Of a stretch of DNA of 64,000 bases, positions 63,340 through 64,000 are shown in pieces; the stretch's first letter is position 1, and the number at the start of each line of letters is the position of its first letter. The DNA is from Methylobacterium hispanicum. Its GTDB lineage: Bacteria > Pseudomonadota > Alphaproteobacteria > Rhizobiales > Beijerinckiaceae. The DNA lies in contig NZ_BPQO01000013.1 in assembly GCF_022179285.1 (NCBI RefSeq), positions 99,092-163,091 on the forward strand, read 5' to 3'. The notes under the pieces are model-generated. The model did not search any database. It saw only the letters and a list, made by a program, of their open reading frames with translations, and was not told the DNA's origin. The translations under genes and the position numbers were made by a program.

Positions 63340-63515
63340 GACGCGCTCCCTCCCCCGTGCGGGAGAGGGTTGGGGTGAGGGACGAGAACTCCACGGAGAG
63401 GGCGAGACGCTGCCGAGCGGGCCTGTCGCACCCGATTCTGACAGTTCTCATCCCTCACCCGGCTCTCTGCGAGAGCAGACCTCTCCCGCACGGGAGAGGG
63501 GACCCGCGCTCGAGC
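63340..63515. repeat. Inverted pair of GCGGGAGAG repeats
   Basis: GGGGTGAGGGACGAGAACT (63372) and AGTTCTCATCCCTCACCCG (63443) are near-perfect inverse copies, each next to a CTCCCCCGTGCGGGAGAG-type hairpin (63350 and 63481). The pair fills the 365-base spacer between serA and the CapD-like gene, which otherwise contains no gene. Confidence 0.8.
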
Positions 63516-63579
63516 CGGAGAGGATCGGCGCGGAAGGCGAGCGCTCGGCGGACCCGAACGCTTCACCCGGCAAGCCGCC

Positions 63580-64000
63580 TCAGCCCCGCTCGTAGAGCAG
63601 GCGCGCCCGCACCGTGCCCTCGATGGCGGCCAGTTCCCCCAGCACCGCGTCGGGGTCGGCCAGCCCCGCATCGGTGTCGATCACCACGTAGCCGAGATCG
63701 CCGTCGGTCTGCAGCATCTGGCCGGCGATGTTGATGCGCGCGCGCGCGAACACGTCGTTGATGCGGCCCAGCACGCCTGGCAGGTTGCGGTGCAGGTGCG
63801 CGAAGCGCGCCCCGCCGGGCCGGGTGCTGATGAAGGCCTGCGGGAAGTTGACGGCGCCCACCGTCGAGCCGATGTCGGAATAGTCCACGAGCTTGCGGGC
63901 GACCTCGGAGCCGATGCGCTCCTGCGCTTCTTCCGTCGAGCCGCCGATATGCGGGGTGAGGATCACGTTGGGCAGGCCCTGCAGGGGCGTCACGAAGCGC
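63580..64000 (-). CDS. serA: D-3-phosphoglycerate dehydrogenase, C-terminal part
   Basis: The fragment begins at the right window edge and holds the last ~139 residues. VTPLQGLPNVILTPHIGGST with the catalytic His, then EEAQERIGSEVARKLVDYSD and VGAVNFPQA end the catalytic domain, and HLHRNLPGVLGRINDVFARA with YVVIDTDAG is the ACT domain that binds serine. The ending VRARLLYERG matches the E. coli-type enzyme. It makes 3-phosphohydroxypyruvate, the first step to serine. Confidence 0.92.
   Translation of the reverse strand, partial: RFVTPLQGLPNVILTPHIGGSTEEAQERIGSEVARKLVDYSDIGSTVGAVNFPQAFISTRPGGARFAHLHRNLPGVLGRINDVFARARINIAGQMLQTDGDLGYVVIDTDAGLADPDAVLGELAAIEGTVRARLLYERG

Overview
The window looks like a chromosomal segment of a high-GC alphaproteobacterial methylotroph, most likely Methylobacterium or Methylorubrum. 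Three things support this. A complete PQQ cofactor operon is present with the pqqC-pqqD fusion typical of these genera. The two signature ethylmalonyl-CoA pathway genes, ccr and ecm, lie divergently. Between the ends are alphaproteobacterial genes such as a very-long-chain lipid A gene set, rpsO-pnp and sorAB. The genus is an inference from gene content; no rRNA lies in the window.

Layout. 1-0.9 kb: an NrtR-like NUDIX regulator with a perfect palindromic operator, followed by the start of an SPFH membrane-protein gene. 1.6-4.2 kb: an array of small CsbD/DUF883-like stress proteins with a membrane protein and a 31-residue ORF. 5.3-11.6 kb: katG, an RNase HI with an extra C-terminal domain, a PAP2 phosphatase, a DUF427 protein and several small unknowns. 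12.2-23.9 kb: an island of ten glycosyltransferase-like genes and one methyltransferase, including a fused sucrose-phosphate synthase/phosphatase. 24-27.8 kb: the sulfite dehydrogenase sorAB, a small RTX protein and a gamma-carbonic-anhydrase-like protein. 27.9-33.2 kb: a run of lipid genes (ketoacyl synthase, ketoacyl reductase, alcohol dehydrogenase-like reductase, lipid A acyltransferase). 33.3-37 kb: a RidA-PotF pair and small stress proteins. 37.2-40 kb: rpsO-pnp. 41.7-49.2 kb: a two-component system, pqqA, pqqB, pqqCD, pqqE and two secreted proteins translationally coupled to pqqE. 50.2-51.9 kb: the folate genes folP-folB-folK. 52.6-56.4 kb: divergent ccr and ecm. 56.4-57.1 kb: a BrnT/BrnA toxin-antitoxin pair whose toxin frame carries an amber stop. 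57.1-64 kb: a catalase-like peroxidase, WecA-like and CapD/WbpM-like polysaccharide initiation genes, and the 3' end of serA.

How the genes fit together. PQQ serves the periplasmic methanol dehydrogenases, and the adjacent kinase/regulator pair sits where mxbDM is expected. Ccr and Ecm regenerate glyoxylate for the serine cycle. KatG, the catalase-like peroxidase, CsbD-type proteins and GlsB-like protein are stress functions. The glycosyltransferase island lacks any recognisable flippase, polymerase or exporter, so its product may be a soluble glycan or compatible solute rather than a secreted polysaccharide.

Several dispersed palindromic repeats lie between genes (11.8, 27.1, 33.3, 44.2, 60.6 and 63.4 kb). 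I saw no rRNA, tRNA, CRISPR array, intact insertion sequence or prophage. All functional calls rest on reading the translated sequences against remembered family motifs; no database search was run.
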